Shown here one piece after another: positions 23,156 through 29,658 of a stretch of 64,000 nucleotides of DNA. Position numbers and translations under genes: made by a program. Under the pieces are notes generated by a model. That model was not told the DNA's origin. It searched no databases and saw only the letters and a list, made by a program, of their open reading frames with translations. The stretch is taken from assembly GCA_964465945.1 (NCBI GenBank), contig CAYXMM010000005.1, forward strand, positions 62,001 through 126,000. Direction: 5' to 3'. This stretch comes from JAJRPT01 sp964465945 (GTDB lineage: Bacteria; Bacteroidota; Ignavibacteria; Kapaibacteriales; UBA2268). Positions within the stretch are counted from its first letter, which is position 1. Every line of letters starts with the position of its first letter.

Positions 23156-23431
23156 TCACAAAAAGAATTCAACTAAAAGGACAAATAATAGAGCAGTGCC
23201 ACATATAGCGTTCATAGCAATCAAGAATTTATCTCTTTTTTTACTGGCTTTCGTTTCGTTTAATATTGTTTTCATATTAATATCTATCTCATTTAGTTTA
23301 TTGTTAATATCGTAACACCCAGATAGGTGAAGCAAGTAAAGTTCAACTAATGTGAATTTACTGTAATCAGCAGGAACTTCTTTAATAATTCGTTCCATTT
23401 CGTTGTCGTAGTTTGCATTAATTGTTTCCAT
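23156..23431 (-). CDS. Small membrane protein with C-terminal anchor
   Basis: A protein of 91 residues. Residues 1-70 are hydrophilic (ERIIKEVPADYSKFTLVELY), followed by KASKKRDKF and a C-terminal hydrophobic helix (LIAMNAICGTALLFVLLVEF). The tail-anchored form suggests an inner-membrane protein with a cytoplasmic head. Not recognised. Confidence 0.5.
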   Translation of the reverse strand: METINANYDNEMERIIKEVPADYSKFTLVELYLLHLSGCYDINNKLNEIDINMKTILNETKASKKRDKFLIAMNAICGTALLFVLLVEFFL

Positions 23432-23687
23432 TTTCTAACTCCTTCATAATATCACCTATTTTGTCAATTTCTTCGTTAAATCGTGAGTAAATTAGGTGAT
23501 TAACCTCTTGCGTAAGGTCAATAGCGAGCTGTTGGCAGTCAATTCTATTCAGTTGAGCGATAAGCCCAGCATTTAAAGTTCCGACAGAACCGATTTTAAT
23601 TTTATCAACTATACCTTGCAAGCCCAATAGTTTAGAACTCAACTGGGATAGTTGTGTAAAATTATTTTGTGTGTTTGATTTGCTCAT
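23418..23687 (-). CDS. Hypothetical 89-residue protein
   Basis: Not recognised. TQLSQLSSKLLGLQGIVDKI and DLTQEVNHLIYSRFNEEIDK suggest two long amphipathic helices with a short glycine turn. A good binding site (AAAGGAG) precedes it. It is the first gene after the hairpin at 23728-23769. Confidence 0.5.
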   Translation of the reverse strand: MSKSNTQNNFTQLSQLSSKLLGLQGIVDKIKIGSVGTLNAGLIAQLNRIDCQQLAIDLTQEVNHLIYSRFNEEIDKIGDIMKELENGNN

Positions 23688-23727
23688 TACAAATCTCCTT
23701 TATAATTTTGTAAAAAATAATATGTTT

Positions 23728-23769
23728 CTGGTGGCTTCTATTTTAGAATGATGAGCCACCAGTTTTTTT
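23728..23769. terminator. Hairpin with a T-run between the Cro-like gene and the early operon
   Basis: CTGGTGGCT (23728-23736) pairs perfectly with AGCCACCAG (23754-23762), followed on + by TTTTTTT. On the minus strand the stem is followed eight to ten bases later by an A/T stretch, so it may act in both directions. Its place just after the first early gene would suit control by antitermination. Confidence 0.5.
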
Positions 23770-23986
23770 ATGCAAATTCTTTAAGACTATCTAAAATTTG
23801 ATTAGCTCTATCCGCAAGTTCTTTCTCTTTTAATAATTTTTCTTTTTCAACCTTTACTACCATTCTGATAACATTCAAATCATTATTGTTTACTTTATGA
23901 TTTAAGACTTGTCTTGTTATACCAAGTCTTTTCGCTGCTTCAGTCCTGGTACCTCTCGAAAATTTTCTTTTTTTTACATCAGCCAT
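23768..23986 (-). CDS. Cro-like small HTH protein
   Basis: A protein of 72 residues. RTEAAKRLGITRQVLNHKVN is a clear helix-turn-helix, after a basic N-terminus (VKKRKFSRGT) and followed by a charged helix. It is divergent from the LexA-type repressor across the operator region, the usual arrangement for a Cro-type or early regulator. The first early transcript begins with this gene. Confidence 0.72.
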   Translation of the reverse strand: MADVKKRKFSRGTRTEAAKRLGITRQVLNHKVNNNDLNVIRMVVKVEKEKLLKEKELADRANQILDSLKEFA

Positions 23987-24035
23987 TTGATTTAATCCTA
24001 ATTATTCCTTAAATTGCAATTGTTTTTATTTTCTT

Positions 24036-24169
24036 TATATTTTCGTTTCGTTTTCGTTTCGTTTTACAAAGTTTTATTATTGTAGAACTATTCCGATAAT
24101 ACAAGAAGGTAAATATAAATATATTTTCGTTTCGTTTTCGTTTCTAAAACAAAATTAGGAAACGTTTCC
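24036..24169. promoter_or_regulatory. Operator array between the Cro-like and repressor genes
   Basis: A 25-base segment occurs identically at 24036-24060 and 24120-24144, 84 bases apart (eight helical turns). Each contains two direct copies of TTTTCGTTTC. A perfect 12-base palindrome GGAAACGTTTCC lies at 24158-24169. All share the half-site GAAACG/CGTTTC. These are the probable binding sites of the repressor and/or the Cro-like protein. Confidence 0.75.
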
Positions 24170-24204
24170 GAAACTTCCAAATTATATTTTTAATTTTCTT
24201 AAAT

Positions 24205-24212
24205 TATTTTTG
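24205..24212 (+). promoter_or_regulatory. TAnnTTTG -7 box of the repressor gene
   Basis: TATTTTTG lies 35 bases downstream of the palindrome and 38 bases before the chosen GTG start. Transcription would start near 24217, leaving a leader of about 33 bases. That argues against the TTG at 24218 as start codon. Confidence 0.45.
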
Positions 24213-24250
24213 GTATATTGTATAAACCTTCTATTAACAATAGGTTGAAA

Positions 24251-24958
24251 GTGAAAAAAAATTTCATACAAGAGCAATTAAGAGAAAATCTTAGATACAT
24301 TTTTAAAAAAACTTCTGCGTCAATGAACAAAATGCATGAAAATAAAGTTGTTTCTAAAGGGTATATGTCGAAATATTTAAAAGATGAGAATATGTTTTTA
24401 AGTAGTGATAAAATTGAGAGCATATCTAATTATTTAGGTATTCAAATAAATGACTTAATTAATAAAGATTTATCGAAATCTGCCGACCCACTTAATATAA
24501 GTAATAATACAATTCCTATAGAATTAAAAAAACAAAAACCAGAAATCCAATTCATCGAACAAAAAAACGGGCAAGTAACAGAAATTCCATTATATGAAAG
24601 CACCGTATCGGCTGGAATTCCGAAAGAGATATTTGATTATCCACCAATGAAGATAGCAGTAGCACCAATTAAACAAGGTGCGTTTGCAGTGAAAGTTAGT
24701 GGTGATTCGATGATAGATTTTAAAATTGATGATGGTGACACATTGGTGGTATTCCCTACGACTGAATTAAAATTCAATCAATTAGTAGTAGCAAAATGTG
24801 GAGATGCTTACACTGTTAAAAAATTAGAAAAGAGAGATGATGATTATTTGTTAGTGCCTGGCAATAAAAAGTATGAGCCAGTAATAATAGATGATACAGA
24901 CAAGTTTGAAATAATCGGCTATGTGCTTTATATTATGAAAAAGCCGTTTTTAAGTTAA
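24251..24958 (+). CDS. LexA/CI-type repressor with S24 self-cleavage domain
   Basis: GTG at 24251 is chosen (AATAGG upstream and -7 box at 24205); 235 residues. The N-terminal domain has an XRE-like HTH (GYMSKYLKDENMF, then KIESISNYLGIQINDLI). The C-terminal S24 domain has the cleavage dipeptide in STVSAGIPK (A121-G122), Ser153 in SGDSM and Lys190 in YTVKKL. DNA damage acting through RecA would induce self-cleavage and prophage induction (family knowledge). The gene leads a + operon that goes on into secreted proteins. Confidence 0.9.
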   Translation: MKKNFIQEQLRENLRYIFKKTSASMNKMHENKVVSKGYMSKYLKDENMFLSSDKIESISNYLGIQINDLINKDLSKSADPLNISNNTIPIELKKQKPEIQFIEQKNGQVTEIPLYESTVSAGIPKEIFDYPPMKIAVAPIKQGAFAVKVSGDSMIDFKIDDGDTLVVFPTTELKFNQLVVAKCGDAYTVKKLEKRDDDYLLVPGNKKYEPVIIDDTDKFEIIGYVLYIMKKPFLS

Positions 24959-25014
24959 TTGTTGTAAATTGCATTTTTAGAAAGAAAATTAGTTTTATTA
25001 TATAAAGGTGTTTT

Positions 25015-25317
25015 ATGAAAAAATTAATAGTATTAGTCTGTTTGTCATTCATTTTTGCTTTGTCTCAGGAAAAAGAAATAAATTATAATTCAGGAACATT
25101 TACAAAAATGTCAAACGAATCGATAAATGATTCTTTAAATGTAGAGAAAGATTCTTTAGAAATTAAAACAGCGAAGAAAAAGATAAAACAAAAGGCAGAA
25201 GATGAATATTATACTGGACAATGTCAAGGATTACCAAAAAAGGTAAACAATGTAAAAGAAATGCTTCAGGTGGAACTCGGTACTGCTATCAACACGGAGG
25301 AAAATAATGAGGAATAA
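25015..25317 (+). CDS. Secreted protein whose C-terminal zinc-knuckle is frameshifted
   Basis: A signal peptide (KKLIVLVCLSFIFALSQ) is followed by a charged linker. The current frame ends in about 28 residues of no pattern. In the +2 frame from about 25232 the DNA encodes ITKKGKQCKRNASGGTRYCY-QHGGK and stops at 25307, overlapping the next ATG as TAATG. With the in-frame YYTGQCQG before the break, this restores a DUF5763-type Cys/His knuckle (CQxITKKGxQCKRxAxxGxRYCxQH). One base was lost near 25232, or a programmed shift or sequencing error exists. Confidence 0.75.
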   Translation: MKKLIVLVCLSFIFALSQEKEINYNSGTFTKMSNESINDSLNVEKDSLEIKTAKKKIKQKAEDEYYTGQCQGLPKKVNNVKEMLQVELGTAINTEENNEE

Positions 25318-25855
25318 CATTATTACAATATTAACTATAATATTTATAGTTTCCCTAAATAATATATTGTTTTCACAGGAAATACCTATTTCATGCTCTA
25401 AATCATTGGTCAAGGTTGAAGATGGAGGAGATATATACTTTAGGACTTTCAAAGATTTAAAAATAGAAAGCATCTACAAAAAGAAAAAACATAATATTAA
25501 TTTTAGTATTGTTCAATTCGAACAAGCAATGAGTTTATTCTTTAAATTTGAAAAAAATATTTGTTTTGATGTTGGAAGCCGTTTAGTAATTACTCTTCGT
25601 GATAGTAGTGAAATTACTGTGATATCAAGAATGAAAGAAAAAAATTGTGAAGGACAATTATATTATACTTTGTCACATGTTAGTGATGTTGAATCTATCA
25701 AAAAAATTAACGAAAAAAGTATTGAGTCTTTAAAAATTTATAATAAAAAGGATAAAATAACATTAGATATTAGCGAATATGAACTTGCAAATATATCACA
25801 GAATATATATTGTTTAGCAAAAATATTTAACCAAACTTTCTGGAATCAAGATTGA
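25307..25855 (+). CDS. Secreted hypothetical protein
   Basis: A protein of 182 residues with CGGAGGAAAATA upstream of the ATG. A signal peptide (MRNNIITILTIIFIVSLNNILFS) is followed by a periplasmic beta-rich domain with three cysteines. Not recognised; the strand DVGSRLVITLRDSSEITV suggests a small sandwich. It is the third gene of the repressor operon. A role at the cell surface of the lysogen is inferred from position and signal. Confidence 0.65.
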   Translation: MRNNIITILTIIFIVSLNNILFSQEIPISCSKSLVKVEDGGDIYFRTFKDLKIESIYKKKKHNINFSIVQFEQAMSLFFKFEKNICFDVGSRLVITLRDSSEITVISRMKEKNCEGQLYYTLSHVSDVESIKKINEKSIESLKIYNKKDKITLDISEYELANISQNIYCLAKIFNQTFWNQD

Positions 25856-25945
25856 AAAGGTGTAAGATGAATTTAGTAATAAACAATATTAGAGATTTTA
25901 TTCAAACTCCACAGAATATATTTAATCATTAAATTTTGTAATAAT

Positions 25946-26731
25946 ATGCGAAAAACATTAATAATATTGTTAATTTCTTTAACATTTATTTCCTGCTCTG
26001 AAAGCAACACAACAGAGCCAGAAGATAAACAAACTACTTATTCCTATTTAGAACTTCCAGACACAACACTCGGTCAAATAGTCCACCATCATAATTATAC
26101 TTTATCTTATGCTGAGGAATACGAACAAGCATATTGGGTGGCTTATGAATTAGTATCAACAGAACTTGTTAAGAATTACGAACGAACAGACGATTTTATT
26201 ATAGACCCTGCCGTAATAACTGGCAGTGCAGAAGCAAGCGACTACAAAGGAAGCGGTTACGATAGGGGTCATTTAATGCCAGCAGCAGTATGCACTTGGG
26301 ATTCTACTGCAATGGCTGAAAGTTTCTTTTACTCAAATGTATCCCCTCAAAATGCTTCGTTTAATCGTGGTGTTTGGTCTCGACTCGAAGATTTAGAAAG
26401 AGAACTTGTTACTAAATATGATACAGTTTGGGTGGTAGTAACTCCGATATTTAATAATGTAACAAAATATATAGGTGCAAACGGGGTAGCAGTTCCAAGC
26501 GATTACGGACGTGCCTTTTTAGTCAATGATAACGGAGTTTATAAAGGAATTGCATTTATACTTAGTAACGAAGCCAAGTCGTCCGACTACGATATAATCG
26601 AAAATGCTTCATATACAATAGACGCATTAGAAAAAAGAATTGGTATTGATTTATTCTTTCAACTTGACAATCAAATTGAAGATATTTTAGAAAGTAAAAT
26701 CAGTAAAGAGATGTTTGAGGGGATTAAGTGA
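25946..26731 (+). CDS. Lipoprotein DNA/RNA non-specific endonuclease
   Basis: A protein of 261 residues. The lipobox LTFISCSE places the acylated cysteine at C17. The nuclease domain has the DRGH motif (106-109, H109 catalytic) and NVSPQNASFNRGVWSRLE, with the metal-binding Asn (N140) and E148, followed by a normal C-terminal half (VVVTPIF, GRAFLVND). It would be an envelope-anchored beta-beta-alpha-metal nuclease. It stands downstream of the repressor on the same strand, so it is probably made in the lysogen, where it could degrade incoming DNA or scavenge nucleotides (inference). Confidence 0.9.
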   Translation: MRKTLIILLISLTFISCSESNTTEPEDKQTTYSYLELPDTTLGQIVHHHNYTLSYAEEYEQAYWVAYELVSTELVKNYERTDDFIIDPAVITGSAEASDYKGSGYDRGHLMPAAVCTWDSTAMAESFFYSNVSPQNASFNRGVWSRLEDLERELVTKYDTVWVVVTPIFNNVTKYIGANGVAVPSDYGRAFLVNDNGVYKGIAFILSNEAKSSDYDIIENASYTIDALEKRIGIDLFFQLDNQIEDILESKISKEMFEGIK

Positions 26732-26921
26732 ATAACAAATATATGAATCTTTAAAAAATTATGGTGAAACACCCGATACTAATAAACAAAGATTAAAAAA
26801 TTATTTATTTTTCCAAATATTTTAGAATATTTATTGAAATTATTCTATTCTTAATTCCATATAAAAATTACAATTTTCATTATACAAATACTGACGGAGT
26901 AATTGAATATTATAAAAGTAT

Positions 26922-26992
26922 CGTCCTTTATTCACTCCGCACTTAAACGAATAGGTAAAGGACGAGATTAGGCACGCTATTTTAAAGGGACT
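26922..26992 (+). pseudogene. Remnant of a second gpG-like gene (3' end)
   Basis: 71 bases align without gaps to 2063-2133, with 59 identities. Translated in the same frame they read RPLFTPHLNE-stop-VKDEIRHAILKGL against RPLFTSLLNEETKDEIKHAILKGL. Most differences are synonymous or conservative, so the source was a diverged homologous phage gene rather than a recent duplicate. The rest of that gene is gone. The stretch 26732-26921 before it is AT-rich, with only a 28-codon open stub and no recognisable gene. Confidence 0.8.
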
Positions 26993-27019
26993 GGGTGAGA
27001 GAGATTTATATCTTCCTTT

Positions 27020-27502
27020 TTATTCAAAGAAGTGTTTAAATATTTCATATCTTTGAATGATTGCGGATAATATTATATTTATTATAATGCTTAAAGATAA
27101 AATTAAAGTAGCAAATTTGATTTTATTAAAAACTACCTTTTTCCGTTCTTCCCAATGTATATAATTTTTATTTATTAGAAAAAGTATAATACTAATAAAA
27201 ATTATTAATATAACTGATATTGTAAAAAAGCCACTAATAGTATTATTACCTTTAGTTTGTGTGATAAATGCAGTGAGAATAGCAATTAATGCTGTGAAAA
27301 CTGTTACAATTTCTATTGTCTTATTCTCAAATTTATTTATTTTTGCATCAAGGTTTTCTTTAATATTATTCTTTTCTTTTTCTAAATAATATTTACTTTT
27401 AAACTCATTTATTTTCCTTTTATATCCTTTTGATTTTAATTTTTCAATTTCAAAACTTACTGGAATAAAAATCTTAATTACGTGTGTAAATCCAAGAATG
27501 GT
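27020..27502 (-). pseudogene. Headless membrane-protein remnant
   Basis: An open frame of 160 codons, bounded by stops, has no ATG, GTG or TTG near its beginning. It encodes a charged helix (FEIEKLKSKGYKRKINEF, then a Glu/Lys coil) and three hydrophobic segments (IEIVTVFTALIAILTAFI, TISVILIIFISIILFLI and LILSLSIIINIILSAII). The layout of coil plus paired transmembrane helices resembles small phage exclusion or SLATT-type membrane proteins, but I cannot name a family. The N-terminus seems lost at the junction with low-complexity DNA (27503-27610), in which I see nothing else. Confidence 0.6.
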
Positions 27503-27613
27503 TTATATTTTTGAAGAAATGTAAATTATTTAAATATTTTTAAAAAAAACTTTAAACGTGCTTGTAAGTCGTTTATAATATAGAAAAAAATTTTATTTTT
27601 TTAAGAAAAAAAA

Positions 27614-28786
27614 TTATTCCAAAGCACTCCTTACAGCATTTACTGCTTCACTTTGAGTAATTTTAACATATTCATCGAATGAACGTCTATTACGATGACC
27701 TGTTATTTTCATAATTTGTTCTGGAAGTAATCCTTTACGGAGTAATCTTGTTATAAAAGTTCGACGTGCTGTGTGGCTGGATATTAATTCATACTTTGGT
27801 TTAATTGTATCAACTCTTTTGCCACCTCTCCAAGAAGTTACGAGTGTAGGAGCATCTATTCCAGCAAGTTTACAGACTTCTTTAATATATTGATTGTATT
27901 TAACATCAGAAATTACTGGCAATACATTCTGATATTTATCAAATATCGTTAAAATTGATGAAGAAATAGGTATTCTAATTATTTCTGCAGTTTTTATTGT
28001 TATTGTATGTAGCTCTTTACGTTTAATATTGATATTTTCAGGTTTTAAATTTAGTAAGTCAGATATTCGTAGTCCAGTATAACATTGAATTAAAAATAAA
28101 TCTTTTACTTTTTGTAGTCGATGGTTTAATTCAACGTTTTTAATCTCCGTAATTTCGTCTTCATCTAAAGCAATTAATGTAGAATAATAATTATTTAACT
28201 CAACTTTAAAAGAGTTTAAATAGTTAATATTATAGTTAGGATTTTGTCTCGAATATTCTCTTATTATTGTTTTAAATCTCTTCATTATTCTAACGATGTA
28301 AGAATTACTATACTCATTTCGCATTAGATATTCTTTAAAATCAATTAATACGTTAAGATTTATATTGTTGAAATCAAGATTAGGATTAAATTTATATATT
28401 AAATTGCTAAAAACCGAATATGTAACTTGTGTCTTCTCATTTGCATATTTTGACTTATACTTGTTAATAAAATCAATAACTTTCGAATTAGAACTCTTCT
28501 TGGAGTTATAATTGCAAATAATATCTTCAATAGATGTAATATTAAAATTATTATAATTATTTATTATTAAATACTCTTGAATTAGTTCTGACAAATTCTT
28601 TATTTTTGTATTTAAGAGAAAAGAATTCTTATCTATTGATTTTACAATTTGTTTTTTTGCGTCCCAATTTTTAGATTTAACAGAAATATTTGTCGTTATT
28701 CTGTATCTATGATTTAGATGTCGTAAGTCAAGATAAATTCTACTTGTTTCTTTTGTCCTATCTTTTAAATATAATCTGAATTTCAT
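27614..28786 (-). CDS. int: Tyrosine integrase of the element
   Basis: A protein of 390 residues, the usual length for Bacteroidota phage/conjugative integrases. There is an N-terminal arm-binding/SAM-like region, then the catalytic domain with R240 (CYTGLRISDLL), K266 (TITIKT), H338-x2-R341 (SSHTARRTF), H364 (ITGHR) and Tyr373 (SFDEYVKI). All five catalytic residues are present. The gene points into the element and its start lies 134 bases from the candidate attachment site, as expected for an int-attP unit. Confidence 0.95.
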   Translation of the reverse strand: MKFRLYLKDRTKETSRIYLDLRHLNHRYRITTNISVKSKNWDAKKQIVKSIDKNSFLLNTKIKNLSELIQEYLIINNYNNFNITSIEDIICNYNSKKSSNSKVIDFINKYKSKYANEKTQVTYSVFSNLIYKFNPNLDFNNINLNVLIDFKEYLMRNEYSNSYIVRIMKRFKTIIREYSRQNPNYNINYLNSFKVELNNYYSTLIALDEDEITEIKNVELNHRLQKVKDLFLIQCYTGLRISDLLNLKPENINIKRKELHTITIKTAEIIRIPISSSILTIFDKYQNVLPVISDVKYNQYIKEVCKLAGIDAPTLVTSWRGGKRVDTIKPKYELISSHTARRTFITRLLRKGLLPEQIMKITGHRNRRSFDEYVKITQSEAVNAVRSALE

Positions 28787-28919
28787 AAGTGCCTTTTTTA
28801 GTGTCTTTATAAAGCAAAATTATGTATTATTCAAATTACATACAAATATAAAATAAAGATATAATTATGTTATATTGCTAATAAATGCGTTTTAAATATA
28901 ATTCAAATATAAATATTGT

Positions 28920-28935
28920 AATCCCGTAGGGATCA
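28920..28935 (+). other. Candidate attachment site (tRNA 3'-end-like sequence)
   Basis: AATCCCGTAGGGATCA has the form of a T-loop end, T-stem, acceptor strand and discriminator of a tRNA 3' end, but no tRNA body precedes it. A terminator follows at once, as after a real tRNA. It lies between the integrase and host genes. I infer attR, with the intact tRNA and second copy expected at the left end outside the window. Confidence 0.5.
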
Positions 28936-28943
28936 CTTAAATC

Positions 28944-28974
28944 AAGCCACAAATAATATATTGTGGCTTTTTTT
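28944..28974 (+). terminator. Rho-independent terminator next to the attachment site
   Basis: AAGCCACAA (28944-28952) pairs with TTGTGGCTT (28961-28969) and is followed by a run of T. No gene upstream on + needs it now; it fits the displaced terminator of the tRNA gene used as integration target. Confidence 0.75.
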
Positions 28975-29591
28975 ATTTCCACACTGACAAAATCACGGAC
29001 AAAATTAGCATAATGTGTTGATTTTTGCAAATTCAATTAACTTTAATAAGATAACCTAAACGCAGATTTAAACCCTATTTTCTATTGAGGGAAGTGTCCG
29101 TTAGGGCGATGGGTGATTTTTTACTCGTCATATTGAGCACAACAAAGACCTTCAATCAAAAAAATTCCCCTCTACCAGGGGGGGGTCGGCTTGCCGACGG
29201 GGTGTTTTGTATTAAAAATACTTCGTAGAAGTATAATATTAATAGAAAAATAAATACAAAAGTTAAACTGCTCCGTAGTAGTAGTATAAAAAAAAATCAT
29301 CTTCGGAAGGTTCCAAACACTTCCAAAGGTTTAGAATGACAACGTTTAAAATGAAAAAATTTCTTGCAGACGAAAACGACAATATTTTTACGCATATCTT
29401 GTAATTATTAAATATATAAAATAATTACACGAGTTCAAAAAAAATCCAAAATTGCCAGAATCTGCAAGAATCATACAATAACACATCAAAACTCAGATTT
29501 TATAAATAAAATAAAAGTAGTTGAATTGAATAGAGTATCAACAAACAATAATTTTGTAAAAATAAAAGTTCTTTGAAATATAAAGTAAGCA
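28975..29591. other. Gene-free spacer between prophage and miaB
   Basis: No open frame with a coding character is seen on either strand. The first half holds GC-richer repeat-like pieces (annotated at 29090-29340). The second half (29340-29590) is AT-rich and shows nothing recognisable beyond scattered poly-A. Confidence 0.6.
29090..29340. repeat. Probable dispersed intergenic repeat, composite
   Basis: CCCCT-ctacc-AGGGG (29167-29181) and GTCGGC-tt-GCCGAC (29185-29198) form two small hairpins ending in GGGGTGTTTTG. They are followed by TACTTCGTAGAAGTATAATA, a similar GCTCCGTAGTAGTAG unit, and TCTTCGGAAGGTTCCAAACA. Such GC-rich composite blocks recur between genes in many Bacteroidota/Ignavibacteria genomes. 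Only one copy lies in this window, so the repeat status is inferred from form. Confidence 0.45.
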
Positions 29592-29631
29592 CAAAAAAAA
29601 AGTCCACCTAAACAACATTAAGTGAACTTTT
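29592..29631 (-). terminator. Terminator of miaB
   Basis: On the minus strand AAAGTTCACTTAA pairs with TTTAGGTGGACTTT (two G-U pairs) around a five-base loop and runs into eight or nine T. It lies 28 bases after the miaB stop. Confidence 0.75.
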
Positions 29632-29658
29632 AAAAATAGGATATATTAAAACTAAAAA

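Noticed and set aside
24218..24250. TTG at 24218 as repressor start
   Set aside because: The -7 box at 24205-24212 places the transcription start near 24217; GTG at 24251 has a better upstream site.
25231..25473. Minus-strand ORF of 80 codons
   Set aside because: Shadow of the secreted-protein genes, whose signal peptides and ribosome binding sites are on the plus strand.
2063..26992. The gpG-end repeat as attachment sites of a 24.9 kb element
   Set aside because: The two copies differ at 12 of 71 bases and keep coding-type differences; the integrase is adjacent to another candidate at 28920.
1..28935. Retron, reverse transcriptase or CRISPR-Cas genes within the element
   Set aside because: No YxDD-type reverse transcriptase motif or Cas family motif was seen in any frame I read.
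28860..28936. A complete tRNA gene ending at 28935
   Set aside because: The upstream 60 bases do not form acceptor, D or anticodon stems; only a 3'-end-like fragment is present.
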